Virus record (IMG/VR): IMGVR_UViG_3300029908_000004
Coordinates: 107,458-171,457 of that record
Source: a virus
Strand: one strand, 5' to 3'
Length of the DNA stretch: 64,000 bases
The notes beneath the pieces are model-generated. The model did no database searches and was not told the DNA's origin. It saw only the letters and a list, made by a program, of their open reading frames with translations. Below, piece after piece: positions 39,420 through 47,922 of this stretch; the first letter of the stretch is position 1; each line of letters starts with the position of its first letter. The translations under genes were made by a program, and so were the position numbers.

Positions 39420-40463
39420 ATGCCCGATGCATTTTCCTCTTATACCTCTTACACTTCTTGGTCAACCAGCGGTTATTCTGTTGGTAATCAAACAAGTATT
39501 AGTAATCTACAGTATTCTTCAGTACTGTCTGGCGGCGCTTCGCCTGTTATAAGCCAGACTGCCCCTTCTAATATAACCCCACAAATTACACAAGGAAACT
39601 ACTATACCAACCCTGTGGTACAAGCTCTTCGTCTTAATAGCGGTGGACCAACTTGTAGTGTGAATGATATAGACGGAAACGTGGTAGTTCCTTCCACTTA
39701 TGGTTATATAAATATGGGATCTGGCACCCAAATGACCTTTGACCCCACTACTAAGGCAGGTCAGATAAACCCAGCGGTATCCCCATTAAAATCAAACTCT
39801 CCAAATCCTTATAGCGGGGTTGTCTCTTATACAGGTTCTGATGTTAAGATAATGATAGGAATTAGTAATCTAGCATTCCAGCAACAAGGGAGCGCCGCAC
39901 CTAAATACGCGAAGCAGTTGATAGAGTGTACCACCTTATCTATTTCTATACATAGAGAAAAAGCTCCAGTAAGAGCACTAGGATATATAAATCCTAAAGG
40001 GTTTACTCGTGGTACTAGGACTATAGCTGGGACGATGGTAATGACACAATTTACTGTAGAAGTCCTAATGAAGTTCTTACAGTCAGGCGCATACAATGGT
40101 AATGACCTTTCAAAAGATAGTACCTACCTAAAAGTAGATCAGTTACCCCCATTTGATATGTCTATTTTCTTTAGTAATGAACAAGGTTACGCTTCTTCAA
40201 GAAGTTTATTAGGTGTTCAATTTGTAACGGATGGTGTGGTATACTCTATACAGGATATGTTATCTGAACAAACCGTATCGTTTATGTGTGAGGATTTTAC
40301 ACCCCTGCTGCCTGTGAATATGAGCAGTGTATTTAATATGCCAAAGCATGGCAATCCAAACACTTCTTCACAACCAACACCTATGGGTAAGGTACAAAAG
40401 TATGGAAATGTTAATGGCAACCCTTCACAAGTTATCCCTATTAATAGCACCCCGGTAATGTAA
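39420..40463 (+). CDS. Second tube-like protein with Ser/Thr/Tyr-rich N-terminus, 347 aa
   Basis: The start at 39420 (MPDAFSSYTSY) has AGG at a better spacing than the ATG at 39414. The first 150 residues are Ser/Thr/Asn/Pro/Tyr-rich and look unstructured or fibre-like. The second half matches the first tube protein in layout: SISIHREKAPVRALGYINPK, GTRTIAGTMVMTQF, LPPFDMSIFFSNEQGYASSR, LLGVQFVTDGVVYSIQDM. It may cap the tube, lie at the baseplate end or decorate it. Confidence 0.65.
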   Translation: MPDAFSSYTSYTSWSTSGYSVGNQTSISNLQYSSVLSGGASPVISQTAPSNITPQITQGNYYTNPVVQALRLNSGGPTCSVNDIDGNVVVPSTYGYINMGSGTQMTFDPTTKAGQINPAVSPLKSNSPNPYSGVVSYTGSDVKIMIGISNLAFQQQGSAAPKYAKQLIECTTLSISIHREKAPVRALGYINPKGFTRGTRTIAGTMVMTQFTVEVLMKFLQSGAYNGNDLSKDSTYLKVDQLPPFDMSIFFSNEQGYASSRSLLGVQFVTDGVVYSIQDMLSEQTVSFMCEDFTPLLPVNMSSVFNMPKHGNPNTSSQPTPMGKVQKYGNVNGNPSQVIPINSTPVM

Positions 40464-40465
40464 TA

Positions 40466-41785
40466 ATGCCCACTTATACAGTTCCAGTAACGGTTAATGA
40501 TAATAATGGTAACCCTATCAATGGGGCTACTGTCTTTGTAGATGGTGTAACGGGTGGCACTACCGATTCTTCAGGGACTACCACGATTACTATTTCTACG
40601 CTTGTTACTACCACAGCTAGTGGAGAACAGCAGCCAAGCGACAGCCATCAATTTACACTGTCTGCCACTAGTTTCCAGACTGAAATACAAGAATTAACTG
40701 TTAATACAGAAACACCAATTATTGCCAATCTAACTCCGTCAACTCCTAGTGGTGGCTCTATATTAACTATTATATGTACACCAACAACTAACGGTGCTTC
40801 TGCCTCTGTTACTGTTACTATTGGGTCTTGGGTATCCTCTGGCACAACAGACGCAACTGGTAGTATTTTTATAAGTTCTCCAATCGGGACAGCTACAATA
40901 GTTGTAACCCAATCTGGGTGTGTTACTAATACCTCTACAGTAAATGTAGTCAGTCCCGCTACTTCTACTACCATTCAGATGGTATTGTCAAATGACCCGG
41001 GCTCTGAAACAGCAGTAGCTTCCAAACCAACAGCTAATGGTAGTGCACAACCAATTCCAGCGGTTTCTGCTGCCCCTAGCCCAATGTCTTATACAGATCC
41101 TAATTGGGTTGCTGCTGATAGTAGTGATGGGACGTATAGCACTGGCAACAACGCTAGGATATACATAGGTAATTTATTTATAGATGAAGTAAGTGTAGTT
41201 CACTTCTATATGCAAGATAATAAACTACCTATCTATGGTTATCACAGTAGATTCTATGACGCTATTGGTCAGGGACGTTCATTAGTTCAAGGTGGGTTGT
41301 CTATTAACTTTGTTCATGAGGGCTATCTATATGTAGCCTTACAAGAGTATAATAACATAGTCTTTGCCACACCTACAGCTAATAGTCAACAAACAGCTCA
41401 ATTACAAGCTATAAATCAAAGTATAGCTACATTACAGACACAAGCACAAGCTGCAGCTTCTGGTAGTGTTATAGTTCAAGAAACTATTAATCAACAATTG
41501 CAAACCCTTATACAGCAACAAACTAGTATGTTATCCAATCTTCCACCTTCAGCGGTGAGTCAGTTGCAAGCTACGGCTAGTTCACAATTAGTTGGGCATC
41601 AAGATATGTTTAATGCTGTATATAGTGATATAATGTTTGATATAGTTATAAATATTACACATGGAAGTAGAACAATAACACGCAAGTTAGAAAAGTGTGT
41701 ATTAACCGGTAATTCACAAACATACGACAATGGTGGAAATCCTATAACTGATGATTATTCTTTCATTGCTCGTAAAGTTCGCTAA
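40466..41785 (+). CDS. Third tube-like protein with Ig-like N-terminal domains, 439 aa
   Basis: ATG at 40466 right after the previous stop; the Shine-Dalgarno is weak, so it is probably coupled. Residues 1-90 resemble a carboxypeptidase regulatory or Ig-like domain (VTVNDNNGNPINGATVFVDG), and a second such domain follows at about 95-175. The tube-like part is from about 225 (GNLFIDEVSVVHFYMQDNKL, RSLVQGGLSINFVHEGYLYV). It is broken by a Gln-rich coiled coil at about 310-375. It ends DIVINITHGSRTITRKLEKC and further. Confidence 0.6.
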   Translation: MPTYTVPVTVNDNNGNPINGATVFVDGVTGGTTDSSGTTTITISTLVTTTASGEQQPSDSHQFTLSATSFQTEIQELTVNTETPIIANLTPSTPSGGSILTIICTPTTNGASASVTVTIGSWVSSGTTDATGSIFISSPIGTATIVVTQSGCVTNTSTVNVVSPATSTTIQMVLSNDPGSETAVASKPTANGSAQPIPAVSAAPSPMSYTDPNWVAADSSDGTYSTGNNARIYIGNLFIDEVSVVHFYMQDNKLPIYGYHSRFYDAIGQGRSLVQGGLSINFVHEGYLYVALQEYNNIVFATPTANSQQTAQLQAINQSIATLQTQAQAAASGSVIVQETINQQLQTLIQQQTSMLSNLPPSAVSQLQATASSQLVGHQDMFNAVYSDIMFDIVINITHGSRTITRKLEKCVLTGNSQTYDNGGNPITDDYSFIARKVR

Positions 41786-41835
41786 ATTATGGACGCAAAA
41801 TATAGCGAGAGTAAATAAGATAAAGGAGATCTCCG

Positions 41836-42324
41836 ATGAGCGACGTAGATGTAGTCGACAACATTGTTGAGGCTAACGAAGCCGCAACACAAAAGAAGTT
41901 TTCAGATCCTTACGAGTTCCTAGCAACTATTAATGGATCCCCAAGTAAGGTTCAAATCGAAACTTGGAAGACACAAACCCCTAATAACAGATTGAGAGTG
42001 TTTACCCCAGATGGTGGTAAGCGTGTATTCATTGTAAGGGCCGTTGGGGCAATGGAACTACAACGCATTCAAAGCTCAATCCCCACCAATCTAGGAGCAA
42101 ACCTTTCACAAGAACAACAAGCAGCTAAGGTAGAATTTGAATTACAGCTGTTAATCGCTGCTCATTGTATTTTATGGACTAATGCTGCGTCAGATGGAAA
42201 GATGACTGCTGAGATGTTACGTACTGGTTCTGCTGGCCTACCAAGTACACTATTCAATCTCATAAGTTGGTTGTCTGATTTTATGGATCCAACTGCTTTT
42301 GAAGTTTTGTCTGCTGAGTTGTAG
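41836..42324 (+). CDS. Tail assembly chaperone-like protein, 162 aa
   Basis: ATG at 41836 with AAGGAG inside a GGAGATCTCC palindrome. An acidic N-terminus is followed by a beta part (NRLRVFTPDGGKRVFIVRAV) and a helical C-terminal half (LSQEQQAAKVEFELQLLIAA). The position between tube genes and the first tape-measure-like giant is that of the chaperones that protect tape-measure proteins. Unlike lambda G/GT there is no visible slippery site joining it to the next gene. Confidence 0.6.
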   Translation: MSDVDVVDNIVEANEAATQKKFSDPYEFLATINGSPSKVQIETWKTQTPNNRLRVFTPDGGKRVFIVRAVGAMELQRIQSSIPTNLGANLSQEQQAAKVEFELQLLIAAHCILWTNAASDGKMTAEMLRTGSAGLPSTLFNLISWLSDFMDPTAFEVLSAEL

Positions 42325-42374
42325 AAATTATACTTGACTTCGATTCATTAGGGTCTATGAAATAAGGAATAAGG

Positions 42375-42401
42375 ATGGTGGGTGTCTCAACACCCACCTA
42401 A
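42375..42401 (+). promoter_or_regulatory. Possible 8-codon leader peptide overlapping a hairpin
   Basis: ATG at 42375 with GGAATAAGG upstream encodes MVGVSTPT and stops at 42399-42401. The frame covers a perfect hairpin GGTGGGTGT/ACACCCACC (42377-42398). The next gene starts 9 nt later without a Shine-Dalgarno, so translation may reinitiate after this peptide. Confidence 0.35.
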
Positions 42402-42410
42402 TTACATACA

Positions 42411-42932
42411 ATGATTATTTATCAAGCGACATGGCCTGACGGCTATACTGTCAAGTGGCGCAACCTAACTTGGGCAGAATATCGTAGAATAGAACCATCA
42501 TACCTAGGAGCCTCTTCTAGGTTTTCTTATCCTATGGGGGCTTATTTAGATGTATACAAACTAGTGATGCTAGATGGGCCACTCCCACAATTTGTGCCAG
42601 CGGGAATAGTAGCATACGTTGCTATACAACAGCTAAGTACTAACCCATTCAATGGTACCTATGATGATATAAAAGGTCAATTATATTTATCTAGACAGAG
42701 ATTAGAATCTAGTTATCTAGAAACAGCGAAGTGCTTGATAGCTGCAGCATTTAAATATAGATTCGAAGAAATGGAAGATTGGGATCCAATAACTTTCTTT
42801 GATATGTTAGCAAGAGCAGAGAAGGTATTGGGCCGGCTAGCAGAACCAAATAACCCTAATGAAGTTAAAGCCCCATCAATTCCAGAAGATGTTAAAAGAG
42901 AAGCATTACATAGAAATAGAAGGAAAAAGTAA
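42411..42932 (+). CDS. Second chaperone-position protein, 173 aa
   Basis: ATG at 42411 (MIIYQATWPDGYTVKWRNLT) without a clear Shine-Dalgarno. A short beta N-terminus is followed by mixed sequence and a helical C-terminal half ending in KREALHRNRRKK. It lies directly before giant protein 1 with a TAATG overlap, the usual place of the second tail chaperone. It is read separately from the first chaperone gene, with 86 nt and a hairpin between them. Confidence 0.55.
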   Translation: MIIYQATWPDGYTVKWRNLTWAEYRRIEPSYLGASSRFSYPMGAYLDVYKLVMLDGPLPQFVPAGIVAYVAIQQLSTNPFNGTYDDIKGQLYLSRQRLESSYLETAKCLIAAAFKYRFEEMEDWDPITFFDMLARAEKVLGRLAEPNNPNEVKAPSIPEDVKREALHRNRRKK

Positions 42933-45900
42933 TGGCAAAAGCACGGAAGCCTAAGAAGAATATGTTTATCCTAGATATTGAAACCTCCCACACTAATTGG
43001 GAAGAGCTCAATCGTCTAGAAGGAAAGTTTTCTATCAGAGGGATCTTCGAAGCTTCCAAAGAAGGTGCTTACGGCACTTCAGCTTTTTCTACTGCCTTTG
43101 TTAATAACCAAATCCTTCAGATGCATATTGAAGAATCTAAGGCATATAGGAAATTTTCTGCTGATGGATCTAAGGTATATAAGAAAGGTTCTGGTTATAC
43201 AAAACTATTCCTAGATAAGAATCATATCCTACCTTATAGAGATATCGTTAAGAATGTTGAATTTCCTATATTCTTAGACAAGTTTTCTAATGACATTGCA
43301 GCAGATGCTTTAAAGTACGCCACTCTTACAGAGGAGCAACAGCTAAGAAGACTCTTCCAAGCTGTGCAAGGAAAATCTATAAAAGCTGGTGGTCCTATTC
43401 AGCTTGCTGGATGGAATGTAAAATATGACATTGCTTCTCTTAAAGCCTCTGCAGCTAGATACTCCTCTCTAAATAAATATGTAGAATTCTTTGATAAAGC
43501 CTATGCTACTAATAAGATACAGTTTGTAAGCTTAGAAGACGAGTTGTTTAAACAAGTATGGACGCATGCTTCGCAGAATCCTGACTTAATGCGTCATCTT
43601 ACAGATAAGGCTCGTGCCAGAACATTTGATCTTACATTAGAACTTAAGAGTTCTGAAGATTTAAAGAACGTTCCGGGTTGGAAAGCTTCTAAGATAGCTA
43701 GAATGCTAGGTCTTGGAGAAGAACTTCATCGTGCAGCCGCAGATGTAGCATTAGAGAGAATGATATACGAGGCTGTAATTACAAACGGTCTGACTCTAGA
43801 GCACATCAAAGCGATGTATGGTGCTTGGAGAACCGAAGCATCTTCTATAAAAGAAGTAACAGAAGTTATCGGTGACATAAGACCACTAAATGGGTTTGCT
43901 TTACTAGCAGGAGCCGCCGCTGCAATAGCAGCGGGCTTAGCATTCAGTACCAGATCCTCTAGACAGACTACTATTGTTGGTTTATCAGATAATGGTAAAG
44001 CCAAGGATTCCAGACACAAACACACCTCGTTTGGTTCTGGATGGCACGGACTAGGAGAAGATAATAGTAGCTTAAATTATAAAGCTCTTGGCGCAGCTGG
44101 CTTTGCTGCAGCAGGGTATTCCTATTTCCGTAAGGTTATCGTTCCAGGAAAAGGACCTTTCTCTGTAGATAAACTACACAGCTTTGTAAGTACATTAGAA
44201 GATTACAGCCCATTTAAAATTGGTAGAACTTTTGGTATTAGTCAATACATAAGTTCTTATACTACTCCTAGTAAATTACACGTTGGTTATAGTGAATTAG
44301 TAGGACAGGGTGGTAAATATACTGAGTTAGGTGAACATTTTGATCGCCTATTTACTGGTTCTAATGTAGATTTACGTTCCCAAAAAGGGTTGAATTTTAT
44401 AAGGACTGATTATGGTCCTTATATGGAACTTGAGGGATACGGAGGAGACGTCCGTGCCCGTTTTACAAAGCGTGGAAGTCTATCTAGTTCTAGTTATAGA
44501 TACAACAAACCTCTTGAAAATGTTCCTGTAACTTTCCTAAAAGAGAGTACTCCTTGGGAAACTATTACAAAGAACTTTGGTCGCCTTCGTCATTCACAAG
44601 AACCAACTGGTTATAAAGGTGCTATCAGTGTTGGCGAAGAAGTAGAAGGTGTCTTCCAACCATATCTAGTTAATATAAAGAGTAGAGGCAAATTATTTAA
44701 TTTCGCCGAAACTGCTAATAGAACAGCTCTTAGTCAAGCCGAACGTGTACAGAGATTATTATCTGATATAGGGTTAGGATTAAAAGAAGGTACGTGGAAT
44801 AAAGCTTTTCACGTCCCTATAATAGGTGAGGGTGGTTTAGTTAACCAGCTTCTTACTAAGAGATTCGCTCCAGCAGCTCTATTAGTTGGATTAGCCCTTC
44901 CTTACATAGATTATAAAACTGGCCATTCTTTAAGCGGTATAGCATTAGATACGTTCCAGCGCTTTAGATTAGCCCATGCTTCCCTTACTGATCATTTTCT
45001 GCGTGGTGTAACAGATAAATATGAACAGATTGTACCCGGTCCACAGTACGGTCCATTAGCCTTACCAGTATCTGGAGCCTTTGTTGGTGGGGTACTTCAA
45101 TACTCTAATGTATTAAGAACTAGATACACAAAGGGAGAAAAAGCAGCAGAGTTACTTCGTTCAGGAAGTAAATTCTTCTCCGCCCCCGGACAAAAGTCAA
45201 TCTTAGGTATCCTAAACCGTGAGAATAAGGGTGCTGTTGGTGTAGCTATTGGACTAGCGCTAATGCTTCCCTTCATTCCGGGGATGATTGGGTCTAGGAA
45301 AACAAAGGAAGAACTACAACGGACATACTCTGGTGAGGATCCAGTAGAAATAAAAGCTGGTCGCTGGTGGGATATGGGAACCACAGCGTTAGAAGGTGGT
45401 CGTGTAAAGGAGTATCGCCCACACTGGTCTGTTCTATGGCGCGCACAAGCAGAGAAGAAGGCTTTATATGGATCAGAGAAAGAGTACTGGAGACATAACC
45501 CGATACTTCATCCATTACGCTGGTTAAGAGATCCTTATTTCCTAGAAGAAAAGCATTATGAGGATAGGCCATACCCAGAGACTTCACCTGCGTTTACTAA
45601 TGTTCCATTAGTAGGACCACTATTAGCTTCTACTATTGGTCAAATTGTAAAACCAATCAGGAAGATGCATCCAGAGTGGGATACAACTGACTATACATTA
45701 GGGTCAACTCGTCTAGAACCGAGAGGTCCTAAAGCATTACCAGCAGCAGAACCAACATCAGAATTCTCTTTAGGTGACACAGCTCAAAGATCAATTAAAG
45801 CTGCTACTGAATTCGTTGGATTGCCGGGCTTTATCGGGCGTAGCTTATGGAATAAAACTTTCCCTGGATATGGATCTATGGGTGAGAATGTAAAGTTCCA

Positions 45901-47908
45901 AGGTTCCCGACAAATGACTAATTATAGTCGTAAATACTACGAGCTAGAACTAGGTGCTGTATCTGGTGTAAGTCCTGACTTTGAATTATTTGGATATTCT
46001 GAACCTTTCCGTCGTTTCGTACAGAACGAAGGAAAGTTACTTCAGGCTAATAGTATTAAGAATAAAATGCCTTCTTGGCTTCCTGGAGAGGATTATTTTA
46101 TTAACTTCAGAACAGGTGACCCTTATGTAAAGATTTCAACTGGATTCGCTCGTCTGCCGGGTGAGGGTTATGCAGCTCTACACCCAGAACTAGAAGGTGT
46201 CAGTCCAGAGGATTACCCAGATATGGAGAAATTACGTATCTTAGGGGATGTAGCACCATATTCTAGAGAGTTTGCTATCTTCAAAGGAAAGGTTAGGAAG
46301 GACATCAGAGGAGATACAGAAAGTTTAGCTGAGTATGAGAGTATTATGGCTCGCGCTAATAAGATGCGCAAATCAGTTATTCGGACAGAGGAGCAGAGGT
46401 TCTCAAAGGATGTAGAAGAAACCACTGGAACAGTAAAAGCTCTAGGCTCAGCTGGTGTAGAGTTAAATGAATATCCGGGTCGTATATTTAGAATGAGCGG
46501 CGTTTCTACTACTGCTGCAGATATGTCTGCCGTTGTATTATCACAATATAATGATATGACGAAGGAGGATGCTGCTAAGGAAATAGATGTAAGAAGAGCT
46601 GAGCTAGATAAATTCTTATCAGATACTTTCACTGCTGGCACAAAAGTAACGGCTACTTTCCAGAAAGGGGCTTTAGATAAAGAAACTAATATACGATCTG
46701 TATTAGAAATAGATGGATTAAACATCAATAAAGCTATAGTTGGTGAGGGTTACGGTACCTACGATAAAGCTTCTGCTGGGGCTGAATGGCAAGCTATGTT
46801 CAATCCAGCAGAAAGATTACTAGGAAGGTACGCAGAAGAAGCCTCATTCGCTGAAGAAGCACCTTGGTGGAACCCCCTTAGATGGTTACCTACACCTTAT
46901 CATACCAAGCTGTGGCAAGAACGTTCAGCGCTAGCTCAGTACGTAGATCAAGAAACTGTCGGAACTCGTATGCGTAGGTGGGATAAGCCGATTAAAGACT
47001 TCTTGGCTCCGTATTACCATGGGCTATTACATAGGGTAAGCGGAGAAGTATTTATTCCAGAGGCAACAGTAGAAAAGCGGAATTTAAATACTATGGTAGA
47101 TATGTTAGATTATCTACGAGATTTGAATTTAGCTTCTACCGACTCTGAGAGTCGTGGCAGGTATACTAGTAAGGCTAGTAGGACAGCTATAGGTGCAAAT
47201 CTTACTGGGTCCACCACTTTCCTAGGCTCCACACTGCCTGATCGTGATACTAGATACTTCAAAGAATTTGTAAATTCTACTGACGATGAGGAAAGACAGA
47301 AGATACTAGATGTGGTGCCAGATGAAATGGCTAGAGCTTTAGAAGCTCAGTGGGCTGGTAAAGAGGCACAGATAGCAGAGTCTGAAGGCAAGGAGACTAA
47401 TATACAGTTCTCTGGTGGTCGCCTTGTGAATAAAGAAGGTCTTGATCGTTTCAAGAAAGCAACAACAAAGCTCGATTATGGTGATTATGAAAGGTCCTTA
47501 GAGATATCTGATTTCTTCGCGAAGACTGGATTATCAGTTCCTGAATCAGATTCAGCGTTATGGGACCCAAACATTGATTATGAAGACGTAAAGCTAAAGA
47601 TTATAGAGATGGAAGGTCGTGATTACCATGACTTCAATATATTTGATGATAGAGCTTCATTACTTTGGCGTAAACCTTATGTAGATGGTGCAGTACAAGA
47701 GTTAACGTCTGGAAACGATCGTTCGGAAGAACAGATTAGAAGACAAGTTGAGCGACTTATGCTAGCAGCTAAGAATCCTAATGCTAACCCTTTCACTAGT
47801 GGTCACCCATCTCAAGATAGTAGGGGTAGCGCTACCATTAATGTAAACGTGGATCAGACTGAAGAGTTGCTAAAAGATATGCGACGTAATCCGGAGAATT
47901 ATGATTAG
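42932..47908 (+). CDS. Giant tail protein 1 with N-terminal DEDDh exonuclease-like domain, 1658 aa
   Basis: Tape-measure-position protein. Residues 1-290 look like a DnaQ-type 3'-5' exonuclease: MFILDIETS (D15, E17), LAGWNVKYDIASL (N162, D166) and LHRAAADVALERM (H266, D271), all four acidic residues and the His in order. Hydrophobic Gly/Ala segments follow at about 321-340 and 386-400. Residues about 1165-1290 resemble a degenerate staphylococcal-nuclease fold (GRIFRMSGVSTTAADM, GLNINKAIVGEGYGTYDKAS). The tail ends ATINVNVDQTEELLKDMRR. It starts in a TAATG overlap and is followed by the AAA+ gene. Confidence 0.7.
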   Translation: MAKARKPKKNMFILDIETSHTNWEELNRLEGKFSIRGIFEASKEGAYGTSAFSTAFVNNQILQMHIEESKAYRKFSADGSKVYKKGSGYTKLFLDKNHILPYRDIVKNVEFPIFLDKFSNDIAADALKYATLTEEQQLRRLFQAVQGKSIKAGGPIQLAGWNVKYDIASLKASAARYSSLNKYVEFFDKAYATNKIQFVSLEDELFKQVWTHASQNPDLMRHLTDKARARTFDLTLELKSSEDLKNVPGWKASKIARMLGLGEELHRAAADVALERMIYEAVITNGLTLEHIKAMYGAWRTEASSIKEVTEVIGDIRPLNGFALLAGAAAAIAAGLAFSTRSSRQTTIVGLSDNGKAKDSRHKHTSFGSGWHGLGEDNSSLNYKALGAAGFAAAGYSYFRKVIVPGKGPFSVDKLHSFVSTLEDYSPFKIGRTFGISQYISSYTTPSKLHVGYSELVGQGGKYTELGEHFDRLFTGSNVDLRSQKGLNFIRTDYGPYMELEGYGGDVRARFTKRGSLSSSSYRYNKPLENVPVTFLKESTPWETITKNFGRLRHSQEPTGYKGAISVGEEVEGVFQPYLVNIKSRGKLFNFAETANRTALSQAERVQRLLSDIGLGLKEGTWNKAFHVPIIGEGGLVNQLLTKRFAPAALLVGLALPYIDYKTGHSLSGIALDTFQRFRLAHASLTDHFLRGVTDKYEQIVPGPQYGPLALPVSGAFVGGVLQYSNVLRTRYTKGEKAAELLRSGSKFFSAPGQKSILGILNRENKGAVGVAIGLALMLPFIPGMIGSRKTKEELQRTYSGEDPVEIKAGRWWDMGTTALEGGRVKEYRPHWSVLWRAQAEKKALYGSEKEYWRHNPILHPLRWLRDPYFLEEKHYEDRPYPETSPAFTNVPLVGPLLASTIGQIVKPIRKMHPEWDTTDYTLGSTRLEPRGPKALPAAEPTSEFSLGDTAQRSIKAATEFVGLPGFIGRSLWNKTFPGYGSMGENVKFQGSRQMTNYSRKYYELELGAVSGVSPDFELFGYSEPFRRFVQNEGKLLQANSIKNKMPSWLPGEDYFINFRTGDPYVKISTGFARLPGEGYAALHPELEGVSPEDYPDMEKLRILGDVAPYSREFAIFKGKVRKDIRGDTESLAEYESIMARANKMRKSVIRTEEQRFSKDVEETTGTVKALGSAGVELNEYPGRIFRMSGVSTTAADMSAVVLSQYNDMTKEDAAKEIDVRRAELDKFLSDTFTAGTKVTATFQKGALDKETNIRSVLEIDGLNINKAIVGEGYGTYDKASAGAEWQAMFNPAERLLGRYAEEASFAEEAPWWNPLRWLPTPYHTKLWQERSALAQYVDQETVGTRMRRWDKPIKDFLAPYYHGLLHRVSGEVFIPEATVEKRNLNTMVDMLDYLRDLNLASTDSESRGRYTSKASRTAIGANLTGSTTFLGSTLPDRDTRYFKEFVNSTDDEERQKILDVVPDEMARALEAQWAGKEAQIAESEGKETNIQFSGGRLVNKEGLDRFKKATTKLDYGDYERSLEISDFFAKTGLSVPESDSALWDPNIDYEDVKLKIIEMEGRDYHDFNIFDDRASLLWRKPYVDGAVQELTSGNDRSEEQIRRQVERLMLAAKNPNANPFTSGHPSQDSRGSATINVNVDQTEELLKDMRRNPENYD

Positions 47909-47922
47909 TCCCGGGAGGGTAA

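Noticed and set aside
41825-41834. GGAGATCTCC palindrome at the chaperone ribosome site
   Set aside because: A 10-nt palindrome without a loop cannot make a stable hairpin; probably chance.
42370-42411. T4 gene 60-like translational bypass
   Set aside because: There is no matching take-off and landing codon pair, and the downstream gene has its own plausible ATG.
41836-42932. Lambda G/GT-type frameshift between the two chaperone genes
   Set aside because: An 86-nt gap with a hairpin and a separate start separates them, and no slippery run is seen near the first stop.
46213-46728. Minus-strand frame of 171 codons inside giant protein 1
   Set aside because: It is a shadow: no Shine-Dalgarno, Ser/Leu-rich composition, and it lies within a well-supported rightward gene. 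The same holds for the other opposite-strand frames inside the giants, such as 53407-53871.
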